This document shows positions 39,943 through 49,930 of a stretch of 64,000 nucleotides of DNA, in pieces. The stretch covers positions 1-64,000 of the forward strand of contig NZ_CP008884.1 of the NCBI RefSeq assembly GCF_000725385.1. The letters run 5' to 3'. The notes below the pieces were generated by a model. The model was given only the letters and a program-made list of their open reading frames with translations, searched no databases and was not told the DNA's origin. The stretch comes from Dyella japonica A8 (lineage in GTDB: Bacteria > Pseudomonadota > Gammaproteobacteria > Xanthomonadales > Rhodanobacteraceae). The translations under genes and the position numbers were made by a program. Position 1 is the first letter of the stretch. Every line of letters begins with the position of its first letter.

Positions 39943-40536
39943 TCAGGCGATCCGGCAGGCTTCGTCGAACGAGAGGCGCGGGCTGCGCGGGAACAGGTCG
40001 CGGCTGGCATCGCCATAGCCGAGGTTGACCAGGAAATTGGACTTCACCGTGGTGCCGGCGAAGAAGGCACTATCCACGCCGGCATTGTCGAAGCCGGACA
40101 TCGGGCCGCAATCCAGGCCTACCGCACGGGCAGCCATCATCAGGTAGGCACCCTGCAGCGAACTGTTGCGGAACGCGGTGGCATCGATCAGCGGCTGGTT
40201 GCCGGCGAACCAGCTACGCGCGTCGGCGTGCGGGAACAGCTGCGGCAGCTTGTCGTAGAAGGCCTGGTCGCTGCCGACGATGGCGGTGACCGGCGCGGCC
40301 AGGGTCTTGGCGCGGTTGCCTTCGGACAGGAACGGCGCGAGCTTTTCCTTGGCTTCCTTCGACTTCACGAACACCACGCGCATGGGCGAGGAATTGGCAC
40401 TGGTCGGGCCGAACTTGGCGAGCTCGTAGATCTGGTGCAGCTGCTCGTCAGTCACTTCCTTGGGCAGAAAAGCGTTGTACGTACGGGCCGTGCGGAACAG
40501 CTGGTCGAACGCGGCCTCGGAAAGCTTCTCGCTCAT
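39943..40536 (-). CDS. Malonic semialdehyde reductase-type nitroreductase (RutE/HadB-like)
   Basis: The 197-residue flavoprotein belongs to the nitroreductase fold. It has [39 protein letters not shown] for FMN binding, and [16 protein letters not shown], which resemble RutE-like 3-hydroxypropionate dehydrogenase/malonic semialdehyde reductases. No other rut gene is present here, so a pyrimidine-degradation role is not supported; general reduction of toxic aldehydes or nitro compounds is possible. It is upstream of yceI on the same strand, with a 52-base gap. Confidence 0.85.
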   Translation of the reverse strand: MSEKLSEAAFDQLFRTARTYNAFLPKEVTDEQLHQIYELAKFGPTSANSSPMRVVFVKSKEAKEKLAPFLSEGNRAKTLAAPVTAIVGSDQAFYDKLPQLFPHADARSWFAGNQPLIDATAFRNSSLQGAYLMMAARAVGLDCGPMSGFDNAGVDSAFFAGTTVKSNFLVNLGYGDASRDLFPRSPRLSFDEACRIA

Positions 40537-40668
40537 GGGTATCCTTTAGCTCATGGGGCGCCGGTACCGGCGCGATGGCGTGCAGTGTAAGCGCGCCCGC
40601 AGGCAAACAGGACCCAGCCCAATGAAACGAACTGTGGCGTCCAGGGAAACAATCCGACAGGCCCCCGT

Positions 40669-41649
40669 ATGGTGACGCCGCACGGGGACTGCTGGGTGAT
40701 CACCGATGGCGCGGCCGGCAACCAGCGCCAGGCGCTGGCGCTGGCCGAGATGCTGGGGATGCCCATCCGCCACCTGCAGCTCGAACCCCGGGCACCGTGG
40801 TCCTGGCTGGCGCCGCGCCTGACCGCGGGCGCCCGGCTCGCGCTCGACGCGACCCAGGGCCGGCAATTCGCACCGCCCTGGCCGGCCGTTGCGATCGGCT
40901 GCGGCCGTTCGGCGGCGCTCTATACACGACTGCTGCGCCCGCTCAGCGGTGGCCGTTGCTACACCGTGCAGATCCTCGACCCACGCGTGGATCCCCGGCA
41001 CTGGGACACGGTCATTGTCCCGCAGCACGATCAGCTGACCGGGCGCAACGTGATTCGCCTGCTCGGCTCGCTCAACCCCGTGGACGAGGCGTGGCTGCAG
41101 GATGGCCGCGATGCCGATCCGGCCTTCGCCAGCCTGCCCCGCCCGCGCGTCGGCGTGCTGCTGGGTGGCCCGCGCAAGGGCGTGACCTTCAACGAGAGCT
41201 ACATCGACCAGCTCATCAGCCACCTGCACGCGCGACGGCGCCAGGAAGGCGGCAGCCTGCTGGTGATGGCGTCGCGGCGAACACCGCCCGCCCTGGTGGA
41301 ACGCGTGCGGCAGGGCCTGGGGGACGTACCCGGACTCGTGTGGGCCGGGCACGACGACGGCAGCAACCCGTATCCCGGCGTGCTGGGCTGGGCCGACCGG
41401 CTGGTGGTCACGCCGGACTCCGTGAACATGCTCTCGGAAGCCTGTGCCGTCGGCTGCCCGGTGCATACCTTCGTGCTGGGGTCCCTGCCTGCCAAACTGG
41501 AACGCTTCCACAAGTCCCTGCGCGACGTCGGCCTGCTGCACCCGCTCGACGCGACGAACACGCCGCCAGTACCGCCCCTGCGCGTCACCGCCACCATCGC
41601 GGCGACCCTGCGCGACCTGATCGCACTGAGGCAACGCCAGACGCCGTGA
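40669..41649 (+). CDS. ELM1/GtrOC1-like protein (DUF1022)
   Basis: The 326-residue protein belongs to the family of plant mitochondrial fission protein ELM1, whose bacterial members resemble GT-B glycosyltransferases. It has CWVITDGAAGNQRQALALAE at the start, GCGRSAALY, VQILDPRVDP, VLLGGPRKG and TPDSVNMLSEACAVGCPVH. The biochemical activity is not established. It is convergent with glnE, seven bases apart. Confidence 0.85.
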   Translation: MVTPHGDCWVITDGAAGNQRQALALAEMLGMPIRHLQLEPRAPWSWLAPRLTAGARLALDATQGRQFAPPWPAVAIGCGRSAALYTRLLRPLSGGRCYTVQILDPRVDPRHWDTVIVPQHDQLTGRNVIRLLGSLNPVDEAWLQDGRDADPAFASLPRPRVGVLLGGPRKGVTFNESYIDQLISHLHARRRQEGGSLLVMASRRTPPALVERVRQGLGDVPGLVWAGHDDGSNPYPGVLGWADRLVVTPDSVNMLSEACAVGCPVHTFVLGSLPAKLERFHKSLRDVGLLHPLDATNTPPVPPLRVTATIAATLRDLIALRQRQTP

Positions 41650-41655
41650 GCGGCA

Positions 41656-44508
41656 TCAGAACAGGAAGCCAAGCTCCGCCGTCACCTCGCGCACATTGCT
41701 GCTGAGCCGCTCCAGTTCCTCGTCTCGCGGCGCGATGCGCGAACGCAGGTCCAGTGTGCAGGCGAGCGCGCGGTGCAGCAGCTCCGCGTGCGCCTCTGCA
41801 AACAAGCCGGCCTGCCGGCCGTCGAGCAGGCCGGCGTTGCGGCACGCCTCGATGAGCCCGGCATTGGCGGTGATGTTGAGCAAGGCCGGCCGCTCCGATG
41901 CATGCGCCAGCACCAGCCCCTGCAGCGCGAACTCGATGTCCAGCAAGCCGCCATGGCCCTGCTTGAGGTCGAACCACTGCGCGTCCGAGCGATCCCGCTC
42001 GGCGCGCCAGCGCTGGCGCATGCTGCTGACCTCGTGCAGGACGGAAGAGCGTTCGCGCGGTACTGCCAACACGTCGCGCCGTACCGCCGACAGGGCCGCA
42101 TGCAGCGCCGCGTCGCCCGCCACCGGGCGTGCGCGCAGCAAGGCCTGGTGCTCCCACGTCCACGCACGGCTCTTCTGGTAGGCCTCGAACGCGTCCAGGC
42201 TGCTCACCAGCAGGCCCTTGGAGCCATCCGGCCGCAGGCGTGTATCCACTTCGTACAAGCGCCCACCGCGCGTCAGCACGGTCAGCCAGTTCATCACGCG
42301 CTGGGCCAACCGCTGGTACCAGCGTGAACCTTCCAGCGGCCGCGCGCCGTCACTCATCACGTGCGCGCGCTTGCCGTCGTAGACGAACACCAGGTCCAGA
42401 TCGGAAGCGAAGCCCAGCTCCTCGCCACCCAGGCTGCCGTAGCCCAGCGCCGCAAAGCCCGTGCCCTCGCCCGGCAGCCGCCCGTGCTGCGCCGCCAGTT
42501 CGCGTTCGGCGAGCGCGGTGACCGCCAGCACGATGGATTCGGCCAGCACGGCGAGGCGGCGCGCGGTCGCTACGGCGTCGGCGCGCCCGTCGTTGAACGC
42601 CAGGCCCAGGCGGAACGCCACGCTGGCCTTGAATTCGTTGAGGCGCTCCAGTTCCGCCTCCGCCTCGCGCTCGTCCAGCGTGGCCAGCACGCGGGTGATC
42701 TCCGCGCTGATGTCCGCGCGCTTGAGCGGCAGCTGGTCGATGCGCGGATCGAGCACGTCATCCAGCAGCAGCGGCTGGGCGATCACACGTTCGGCAAGGA
42801 AGGCGCTCTCGGCGAACAGCTTCGCCAGGCGCAGGCGCGCCGCCGGCTGTTCCTCCAGCAGCGCCAGATAGGAAGACCGCCGCGCCACGGCCTGCACCAG
42901 CCGGCACAGGCGCAACAGGCAGGCCACCGGCGCGATGCTGTGGCGCGCCACCGCGAGCAGCTGCGGCATGAGGCGATCGAGCTGCTCGCGCGAGCGTTGC
43001 GACATCGCGCGCACCGAGGCCGCCTGCGACAGCTTCACCAGCGCCTCGGCGGCTTCGCCGCCCGGTGTGTAGCCGGACGCCTCCATCGCGGCCGCATCGA
43101 GCGATTCCGCGCAGGCGCGTTGCCAAAGTGCGACGTCGGCGACCGGCGCCGCCGCGGCACGGCCGCCCTGCGGCATCAGCACTTCGGCGAATTCCTCGCT
43201 GACCTTGGCGCGATGCTCCGCCAGTTGTTCGTCCAGCTCCTCCCAGGACGCATGGCCAAGGCCGAGCGCGATGCGCTCGCGGCTGAGCGCGTCTTCGGGA
43301 ATGTCGTGCGTCTGGGCATCGCGCAACATCTGCACGCGATTCTCGACGCGACGCAGGAACACGTAGGCCTCGCGCAGTTCGCGCGCGCGCGCCGCGCTGA
43401 TATGGCCGCGCGCTTCGCAGGCGGTCAGCGCCGGCAACAGGCCGCGCACGCGCAGGCTGGGCTCGCGGCCGCCACGGATCAGCTGCGTCAGCTGCACGAT
43501 GAATTCGATCTCGCGGATGCCGCCGGGGCCAAGCTTCAGATTGTCGGCCAGATCCTTGCGGGCGACCTCGGCGTCGATCAGCGCCTTCATCTCGCGCAGG
43601 CCGGCGAACGCGGTGTAGTCGAGGTACTTGCGATAGACGAACGGGCGCAGCAGGTCCTGCAGCTGCTTGCCCGCATTGCGATCGCCAGCCACCGGGCGCG
43701 CCTTGATCCACGCATAACGTTCCCAGTCGCGCCCCTCGCTCTGGTAGTACTGCTCCATCGCTGAGAACGGCAGGGCCAGGCGGCCGGCATTGCCGAACGG
43801 GCGCAGACGCAGGTCCACGCGCGCGCAGATGCCGTCGACGGTGGGCTCATTGAGCAGGCGGACGAGTTGCCGGGTGAGGCGCACGAAGTATTCGCTGTTG
43901 TCGAGCGAGCGAGCGCCGTCGCTTTGCCCGCCGTGCGGATAGGCGAGCACCAGGTCGATGTCGGACGAGAAATTGAGCTCGCTGCCACCGAGCTTGCCGA
44001 AGCCGACCACCACCATGCGCTGCAGCTCGCCCTCGTGGCCCCGGCTGTGCCCATAGCGCGCGGCCAGCGCGTGCTCGGACCAGCGCAACGCCGATTCCAG
44101 CAGCACTTCATAGAGCACGCTGGTCGCCGACAGGGTTTCCGGCAATTCGTCCAGGCCGTTGACGTCGCGGAACACCAGCCTCAACGCCTCGGCATGACGG
44201 AACCGCCGCAGCTGCGTCAGGCACTCCGTTTCGTCGCTCGACAGCTTCAGCGCCTCGATGCGCGCGCTGGCGTCGCCGCCCGAGCGCAGGCGTTCCAGCC
44301 CCTGCGGCGCAAGCAGCTGCGGCTGGCGGAACCAGGTATCGAAGGCGAAGTCGCTGGCGAGCAGGGTGCGCCGGATGCGCTCGGCCACGCCGGCGTCGTC
44401 GTGCAGGGGTACGCCCATCTGGCGGCAGCGTGCGATCAGCTCGCCGTAGCGGTCGTCGATCAGGGCGCGCAGTGCCGGGGATTCCGAGGGCTTGTTGATG
44501 ACAGTCAT
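41656..44508 (-). CDS. glnE: Glutamine synthetase adenylyltransferase/deadenylase GlnE
   Basis: This 950-residue bifunctional enzyme adenylates and deadenylates glutamine synthetase in response to PII and glutamine. Two nucleotidyltransferase domains are seen: FGKLGGSELNFSSDIDLVLAY in the N-terminal deadenylase and YGSLGGEELGFASDLDLVFVY in the C-terminal adenylylase, each with the Asp pair. GPGGIREIEFIVQL and GHGGLLDIEFALQ are the PII uridylyl-transferase-like helical regions that follow each. The frame extends upstream of 44508, but the ATG there starts MTVINKPSESPALRALI and is the best match in length. No glnA or glnB is nearby. Confidence 0.95.
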   Translation of the reverse strand: MTVINKPSESPALRALIDDRYGELIARCRQMGVPLHDDAGVAERIRRTLLASDFAFDTWFRQPQLLAPQGLERLRSGGDASARIEALKLSSDETECLTQLRRFRHAEALRLVFRDVNGLDELPETLSATSVLYEVLLESALRWSEHALAARYGHSRGHEGELQRMVVVGFGKLGGSELNFSSDIDLVLAYPHGGQSDGARSLDNSEYFVRLTRQLVRLLNEPTVDGICARVDLRLRPFGNAGRLALPFSAMEQYYQSEGRDWERYAWIKARPVAGDRNAGKQLQDLLRPFVYRKYLDYTAFAGLREMKALIDAEVARKDLADNLKLGPGGIREIEFIVQLTQLIRGGREPSLRVRGLLPALTACEARGHISAARARELREAYVFLRRVENRVQMLRDAQTHDIPEDALSRERIALGLGHASWEELDEQLAEHRAKVSEEFAEVLMPQGGRAAAAPVADVALWQRACAESLDAAAMEASGYTPGGEAAEALVKLSQAASVRAMSQRSREQLDRLMPQLLAVARHSIAPVACLLRLCRLVQAVARRSSYLALLEEQPAARLRLAKLFAESAFLAERVIAQPLLLDDVLDPRIDQLPLKRADISAEITRVLATLDEREAEAELERLNEFKASVAFRLGLAFNDGRADAVATARRLAVLAESIVLAVTALAERELAAQHGRLPGEGTGFAALGYGSLGGEELGFASDLDLVFVYDGKRAHVMSDGARPLEGSRWYQRLAQRVMNWLTVLTRGGRLYEVDTRLRPDGSKGLLVSSLDAFEAYQKSRAWTWEHQALLRARPVAGDAALHAALSAVRRDVLAVPRERSSVLHEVSSMRQRWRAERDRSDAQWFDLKQGHGGLLDIEFALQGLVLAHASERPALLNITANAGLIEACRNAGLLDGRQAGLFAEAHAELLHRALACTLDLRSRIAPRDEELERLSSNVREVTAELGFLF

Positions 44509-44751
44509 CCAACCATTCTGCCGTAGTGTCGTGCGCATTGCTGCGTGCGCACATGCTTTTGCCCAACCGCCAGATGACCGGGCCATGACCGGAGGCGCCC
44601 CGTCGCGGGCCCCGGCGTGCGCGGCGGCGCGACATGAGGCGTTGTCCGGACCGCGCCAACGGCCGTGCGCCGGCGCAACGCCGAACAAATGGTTCAGATC
44701 CGGGTCATTACAGTCCCGTGTCCGAGCCATGACAGCCATCCTCAGGGTGCC

Positions 44752-46653
44752 ATGCCCATGTCAGCGACTCCACCCGCGCCCACGGCGCGCTCCATGCCGG
44801 TTCGTTTTGCGCTGATCCTCGCGTTGGCGACCGTATTCACGCTGTTGACCGGGGTGGTCGACGGCGGCGGCGGCGTGAGTCCCGCGCAAGCGCTGAGCCA
44901 GCCGGTGTTCCTGGCTGCCAACGCCCTGCCTGGTCTGCTGCTCGCATCGCTGCTGCTGGTGCTGAGCCGCCGGCCATGGCTTTCCTTCGGCTTCGCCTTC
45001 CTGCTGCAGACGGTGGTGTACGCCATCAATGCGCTGAAGATGAGTCATCTCAACACGCCGCTGATGCCCGCGGATTTCCGCATGCTGGGCCAGTTGCGGC
45101 GCGGCGGCCTGAAGCTGCTGGGCAGCTATCTCCCGGGGAACCCGTGGCCCTACCTCGCACTGGCCGTCGCCATCGCGGTGATCGTGATCGCCTGGCGCAT
45201 GGAGCCCCCCATGTTCGCGCGGCGCACGCGCGGCAAGCGCCTGGTGTCCGGCCTGGCCTTGCTCGCCCTGATCGGCACGCTGTTCGCCGGCATGCCGGGC
45301 TGGATGAAGATCTACGGCGGCCGCCACCTGTGGCTGGAACCCTGGTCGGCGACGGCCACGGCCGAGCACTCGGGCCTGGTCAGCTCACTGATGATGTTCC
45401 ACCTGCACCAGGGACACGCGCGCAGGAAGCCCGATGCGGTCGCCGCCCGGCAGTTGATCGACCGCTCGGACACGGCACTGCGCGAGCGCCTGCAACTACC
45501 ACTGCACGGTGCCACCGAAGCGCCCGACATCGTGGTGGTGCAAAGCGAATCCTTCTTTGACCCCTCCATCATGAAGGGCTACGAGGCGGCCAACCTCACG
45601 CCCAACCTGCGCCGGCTCGCCGCGCAGGGCCAGAGCGGTCCGTTGCATGTACCCACCTATGGCGGCGGCACCATCCGCACCGAGTTCGAAGTGCTCACCG
45701 GCCTGTCGCTGCGCTACTTCGACGACCTGCAGTTCCCCTATCTGCAGATGAACCACAAGGTGGTGCCCAGCATGGTGCGCGTGCTGCGCTCGCATGGTTA
45801 CGAAACCATCGCGCTGCACGGCAATGACCCGGGCTTCTGGAATCGCAGCACGGCGTTCCGCGCCATCGGCTTCGACCGCTTCGTGTCGCGCTCGTCCTTC
45901 CCTGCCAGCGCAGCGATGGATGGCAAGTACATGGCCGACAGCGCGATGACCGACGAGATCATGGCGCAGCTGAAGAACGCCGGCCCGCCGCAGTTCCTGT
46001 TCGCCATCAGCATCGAGGCGCACGGCCCCTACGACGTGCCACCGGCCGACACCGCCGAGCGCGATGCCATCGCCGTGCCTGAAGGCGTGACGGGTGCGAA
46101 CCGGCTGGAGCTGCAGAACTACCTCTACCACATGCGCCATGCCGACCAGGAACTGGGCCGGCTGGCGGAGCTGCTCTCGCATCGCGAGCGGCCCACGCTG
46201 CTGCTGTTCTATGGCGACCACCTCCCCGCGCTGACCGATGTCTACCGCAGTACCGGTTTCGTCGACGGCAAGGACATGCTCAGCCAGGCCGGCACGTGGC
46301 TGCTGGTCGACCCGCGCAACCCCTCGCCGGCCCGACAGGCATCGCTGGCTTCCTGGATGTTGCCCGGGCGCCTGCTGGAACAGGCCGGCGTGCACGATGA
46401 CGCCTACTTCGCGCTGACCCAGGTGATCGCGCCGCAGCTCGCCACGCTGACCCACGCACCCGGTGCGCCGCCAGAGGCCGAAGACCATTCCGAACAGCAG
46501 GAGGACGACGACATGGCCAACGTCGCCCTGCTCCGCATGAAGGGCAAGCTCGACGACCTGTTGCCCAGGGCCGCGCTGCAAACAGCCGGCGTGCTGGAAG
46601 ACGTTCCCGTCTTCCCCATGGAGGACGTCGACGCCTCCGGCGCCCGCCAATAA
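44752..46653 (+). CDS. LtaS/MdoB-type phosphoglycerol transferase family membrane protein
   Basis: A 633-residue protein with about five N-terminal membrane helices (up to residue 175) and a large periplasmic sulfatase-fold domain. The metal and nucleophile motifs are VVVQSESFFDPS, GGGTIRTEFEVLTG with the catalytic Thr, HGNDPGFWNR and FYGDHLPALTD. It probably transfers phosphoglycerol from phosphatidylglycerol to an envelope glycan, for example periplasmic glucans, but the acceptor is not known. The ATG at 44752 follows AGGG; ATG 44758 is also possible. It is divergent from glnE. The last 60 residues are acidic and Gln-rich. Confidence 0.85.
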   Translation: MPMSATPPAPTARSMPVRFALILALATVFTLLTGVVDGGGGVSPAQALSQPVFLAANALPGLLLASLLLVLSRRPWLSFGFAFLLQTVVYAINALKMSHLNTPLMPADFRMLGQLRRGGLKLLGSYLPGNPWPYLALAVAIAVIVIAWRMEPPMFARRTRGKRLVSGLALLALIGTLFAGMPGWMKIYGGRHLWLEPWSATATAEHSGLVSSLMMFHLHQGHARRKPDAVAARQLIDRSDTALRERLQLPLHGATEAPDIVVVQSESFFDPSIMKGYEAANLTPNLRRLAAQGQSGPLHVPTYGGGTIRTEFEVLTGLSLRYFDDLQFPYLQMNHKVVPSMVRVLRSHGYETIALHGNDPGFWNRSTAFRAIGFDRFVSRSSFPASAAMDGKYMADSAMTDEIMAQLKNAGPPQFLFAISIEAHGPYDVPPADTAERDAIAVPEGVTGANRLELQNYLYHMRHADQELGRLAELLSHRERPTLLLFYGDHLPALTDVYRSTGFVDGKDMLSQAGTWLLVDPRNPSPARQASLASWMLPGRLLEQAGVHDDAYFALTQVIAPQLATLTHAPGAPPEAEDHSEQQEDDDMANVALLRMKGKLDDLLPRAALQTAGVLEDVPVFPMEDVDASGARQ

Positions 46654-46896
46654 CGGCTTCCTAACGCGTCCAACCAAATGGACGTCCAAACGAAATGAGC
46701 ACGGCGGCCGTTTCCCGGGCTTTTCAAGCAGGCTGAAAGCGTTTTCCAACAGGCTTCATAACCACGATTCATCGATCTGTCTGCGCGCTAAAGGGAGCCG
46801 GTTTCGTTCAGGTTCGGTAGAGCGATCTGCGTCTAGCTTGAGCCCCAGCCACGAAGCAACGCCTTCGCTGGCAATCCCACATTGGAGGTTCACCCC

Positions 46897-47346
46897 ATGC
46901 GTAAGACCATGCTTGCCGCTCTCTTCGTCACCGCCGCTTCCGTTCTGACTGTTCCGGCGTTTGCGCAGGACTCTGCTCCGGCCGCGAAGACCGAAGCAAG
47001 CGCGACCACGTCGGCCACGGCAGCGAAGGATGCGATGAAGTCGTCCACCAGCGCCGCCGCCACCGTGAAGGAAACGGCCAAGTCGACCACCGACGCCGCT
47101 TCGACGGCCAAGGAAGCGACCAAGTCGGCGACCGAAGCCGCTTCGACCGCCAAGGAAACGACCAAGTCGGCGACCGAAGCCGCTTCGACCGCCAAGGAAA
47201 CGACCAAGTCGGCAACCGACGACGCTGCTGCCAAGGCCAGCGAAACCGGCCACAAGGCCAAGCATCACGCCGGCCACAAGGCCAAGGCCGCCGCGACGGA
47301 CGCCACCAAGGCTGAAAGCAGCACGCCGGCCACGCCGAAGCAGTAA
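46897..47346 (+). CDS. Exported Ala/Thr/Lys-rich repeat protein, LEA-like
   Basis: The 149-residue precursor has a signal peptide cleaved near AFA (residue 23). The mature part is almost only Ala, Thr, Ser, Lys, Asp and Glu. Four 14-residue units of the type KSATEAASTAKETT follow each other at 47080, 47122, 47164 and 47206; units two and three are identical over all 42 bases. Such amphipathic repeats resemble LEA or apolipophorin-type helices. The C-terminus is HKAKHHAGHKAKAA-like and basic. GGAGG precedes the ATG. The function is unknown; desiccation or envelope protection is only an analogy. Confidence 0.75.
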   Translation: MRKTMLAALFVTAASVLTVPAFAQDSAPAAKTEASATTSATAAKDAMKSSTSAAATVKETAKSTTDAASTAKEATKSATEAASTAKETTKSATEAASTAKETTKSATDDAAAKASETGHKAKHHAGHKAKAAATDATKAESSTPATPKQ

Positions 47347-47370
47347 TTCGTTCCGCGTCATGTGAACCGG

Positions 47371-47399
47371 GCCCCGGGAGGCAACTCCCGGGGCTTTTT
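47371..47399 (+). terminator. Terminator of the repeat protein gene
   Basis: Arms GCCCCGGGAG and CTCCCGGGGC with a GCAA tetraloop, followed by five T. The convergent TonB receptor gene ends 11 bases further on. Confidence 0.93.
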
Positions 47400-47409
47400 C
47401 GTGCGCGGC

Positions 47410-49812
47410 TCAGAAGTCGTAGGTGCCCGAAAGGATCACACTGCGGCGCGTGCGCAACGGCACATAGGTCTCGTTGAAATCGGCGGAATAGAGCGTGCGC
47501 GCGAAGAGGTTCTTCACGCCCAGCGTCATGCGCCAGCGATCGGTGCGATAGGACACGTTGGCATCCACCTCCGCCTGTCCCGGCGACGGGTAGTAGGTGC
47601 TGTAGTCCAGGCTCTGTCCCAGCGAGCGGCTGCGCGCCACCACGCCCCCGGCCAGGCCCCAGCCCTTCAGCGTTCCGCCCGGGAACCAGTAACTGGCCCA
47701 CAGGTTGAAGCGCTGACGCGGCGAACCGGACGGAGCGGTGCCGTCGTGGTTGGTGATCAACGCGTTGGTGTAGCTGCTGGTGATGTCCAGACCCGGCGCC
47801 AGGCGGCCGGCGAGTTCGATCTCCAGACCGCGATTGGTCTGCCCCGGCCCCAGGCTGGCGAAATTGGGCAAGGCTTCCAGGAAGACGTAGCTGTGATCGA
47901 GCGCGATGCGATACAGCGACACCGTCAGCCACGCCTGCTCATGGAACAGATTGAACTTGGCTCCCGCCTCCAGCTGGTGCGACAGCGCGGGCACCAGCGG
48001 GCGGCCGTTCTCGCCCAGGTACGACAGCGGCTGGAAGCCATTGCTGGTGCCGCCGTAGAAGGCGATGTCCGGGGTGAGCTTGTAGACAAGGCCGGCGTTC
48101 GGCACCCACTTGGTGCGCCGTGGCGTCCACGGATTGCCCTGCGCATCCGTGGTCTGCACCTCGTAGGCGGCGCGGCGCAGCGCCATCAGCATGTCCCAGC
48201 GCTCGCCCAACGCCAGTTGGTCCTGCAGGAACAGGCCGTTGTCGACCGACCAGGGCGTGCCGGCCAACGGCAGATTGTCCTGCGCTTGCACGACGGCAGA
48301 CACGCGCGGCAGCGCGGGATCGGTAAACAGGTTGTAGACCCCGCCGTCATAGTCGTGCACGAGGTCATCGGTGTGCCCCACGCGCGAGCGCGAGTAGTCC
48401 GCGCCCAGGGTGATCGTGTGCGTGACGGGGCCCGTGCCGAACACGCGGATGAAATCGTTCTGCAGCGAGTAATAGGCGTCGCTGTACCGGTAGGCCTCGG
48501 CCACCGGATCCACGGTGCCGGACGCCGTGGGGTTGTACATCGTCCAGCTTTGCGAGTCGTTGCGCTGCTGGACGTACTGTCCACGGCTGCGCCAGGTCCA
48601 GGCATGGCCCAGCTGCTGGTCCAGCAGGTAGTACAGGCGGTTGGTCTGGTAGTTGGCGTAGTCGTACGGGTTACCGGTAAGCAGCCCGAACGGCGTGGCA
48701 CTGCCCAATGAGTCGCCCAGCACCACAACGTGATCGGGCATCGGCAGGCGGTTCAGGATGCGCTGCGCACCGACCACCAGCTGCGTCGTCGACGTGGTCC
48801 AGCCGATCGACGGCGCGAGGTAGGCGCTGCGGCGATGACGGTAGCCCTGCGGCGAGCGGTCGGCGTACTGACCCGACATCACCAGGCGATAGGTGAGCCC
48901 CGCAGCGTGCCCCAGTGGACCGGCCAGATCGAGGCCCGCCTGCGCCTGGCCCTGCTCGCCCAGCGTGTAGCTGAACTCGTGCACCGGCTGGCTCTGCGGC
49001 TGCTTGGTGGTGACGTTGACCAGACCGCCGAAACTGTTGCCGTTGGAGTCGCCGAGGATCGATTGCGGCCCCTTCATGACCTCCACCCGCTCCAACGCGA
49101 TCAGCGGAGGGAAATCGCCGGAGCCGGCATTGCTGTTCGGCATGCCGTCGATCAGGCCGTTGCCGCTGTAGAAGCCGCGGATCTGGAACAACGGCAAGCC
49201 GCCGGAACCCGGCACGTAGGACACGCCCGCCACATTGCGCAGGACGTCTTCGACGGACAGCGCCTGCTGCGACGACATCACTTCCCGAGTCACCACGGTC
49301 ACCGATTGCGGCACGTCGATCAGGTCGGCGTCGTTGCGCGAACCGATGCTGGTGAGCGACGCCTTGAAGCCCTCGTCGCGCCCGACCAAGGCATTGGCCT
49401 CGACCGCGGTCAGCTCCCGGATCTCCTCGCGCGGCACCGCCGAAGCCGATTTCTTTCCCGGCTGCTCGGGCATGGTCACTACGACGGTGCCCTTGCCGGT
49501 GAACTCGTAAACGAGCCCGGTACCCGCCAGCAGCTTCGCCAGCGCGGCCTGCATGGTGAGGCTGCCCGTGGCGCCCGGCGAGCGAAAACGCGCGATGGTG
49601 CCGCCCGCCGTCAGGATCTGCACATTGGCCTGCTTGCCAAAGGCGATCAAGGCGGTGGCCAGCGGCTGCGCGGGAATGGCGAAATCCAGGAGCGGGCCCT
49701 GCTGCGAAGGCTCCGGCGTGCTGCGCGCAGCGGCGACGGAGTTGCCCGGCACCGCCAGGCAAACCGACATCCACAGGCCGCCCGACAGCAGCAGCGTCGC
49801 AGCTTTCCTCAT
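47410..49812 (-). CDS. TonB-dependent siderophore receptor with STN domain (FecA-like)
   Basis: An 800-residue outer membrane receptor. After the signal peptide an STN signalling domain (LLDFAIPAQPLATALIAFGKQ) is present, the hallmark of receptors that signal to a FecR/FecI pair. The plug has DVPQSVTVVTREVMSSQ, DVLRNVAGVSYVPG and ERVEVMKGPQSILGDSN, and the barrel ends with the aromatic C-terminus TYDF. It likely takes up a ferric siderophore or similar ligand; the ligand is unknown. It is 118 bases downstream of fecR on the same strand and may also have its own promoter. The ATG at 49812 begins MRKAATLLLSGGLWM. Confidence 0.92.
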   Translation of the reverse strand: MRKAATLLLSGGLWMSVCLAVPGNSVAAARSTPEPSQQGPLLDFAIPAQPLATALIAFGKQANVQILTAGGTIARFRSPGATGSLTMQAALAKLLAGTGLVYEFTGKGTVVVTMPEQPGKKSASAVPREEIRELTAVEANALVGRDEGFKASLTSIGSRNDADLIDVPQSVTVVTREVMSSQQALSVEDVLRNVAGVSYVPGSGGLPLFQIRGFYSGNGLIDGMPNSNAGSGDFPPLIALERVEVMKGPQSILGDSNGNSFGGLVNVTTKQPQSQPVHEFSYTLGEQGQAQAGLDLAGPLGHAAGLTYRLVMSGQYADRSPQGYRHRRSAYLAPSIGWTTSTTQLVVGAQRILNRLPMPDHVVVLGDSLGSATPFGLLTGNPYDYANYQTNRLYYLLDQQLGHAWTWRSRGQYVQQRNDSQSWTMYNPTASGTVDPVAEAYRYSDAYYSLQNDFIRVFGTGPVTHTITLGADYSRSRVGHTDDLVHDYDGGVYNLFTDPALPRVSAVVQAQDNLPLAGTPWSVDNGLFLQDQLALGERWDMLMALRRAAYEVQTTDAQGNPWTPRRTKWVPNAGLVYKLTPDIAFYGGTSNGFQPLSYLGENGRPLVPALSHQLEAGAKFNLFHEQAWLTVSLYRIALDHSYVFLEALPNFASLGPGQTNRGLEIELAGRLAPGLDITSSYTNALITNHDGTAPSGSPRQRFNLWASYWFPGGTLKGWGLAGGVVARSRSLGQSLDYSTYYPSPGQAEVDANVSYRTDRWRMTLGVKNLFARTLYSADFNETYVPLRTRRSVILSGTYDF

Positions 49813-49930
49813 AACCCCCGCTTCTTCGCAAGCGAAAGTCACGAGTGTGACATGCGTCGTGGCGCTTGTGGCACCAACGTTGCCGCATGAATGCTTTCTG
49901 TCGACTGGCTGTCAGGTCAACGCAGGATCT

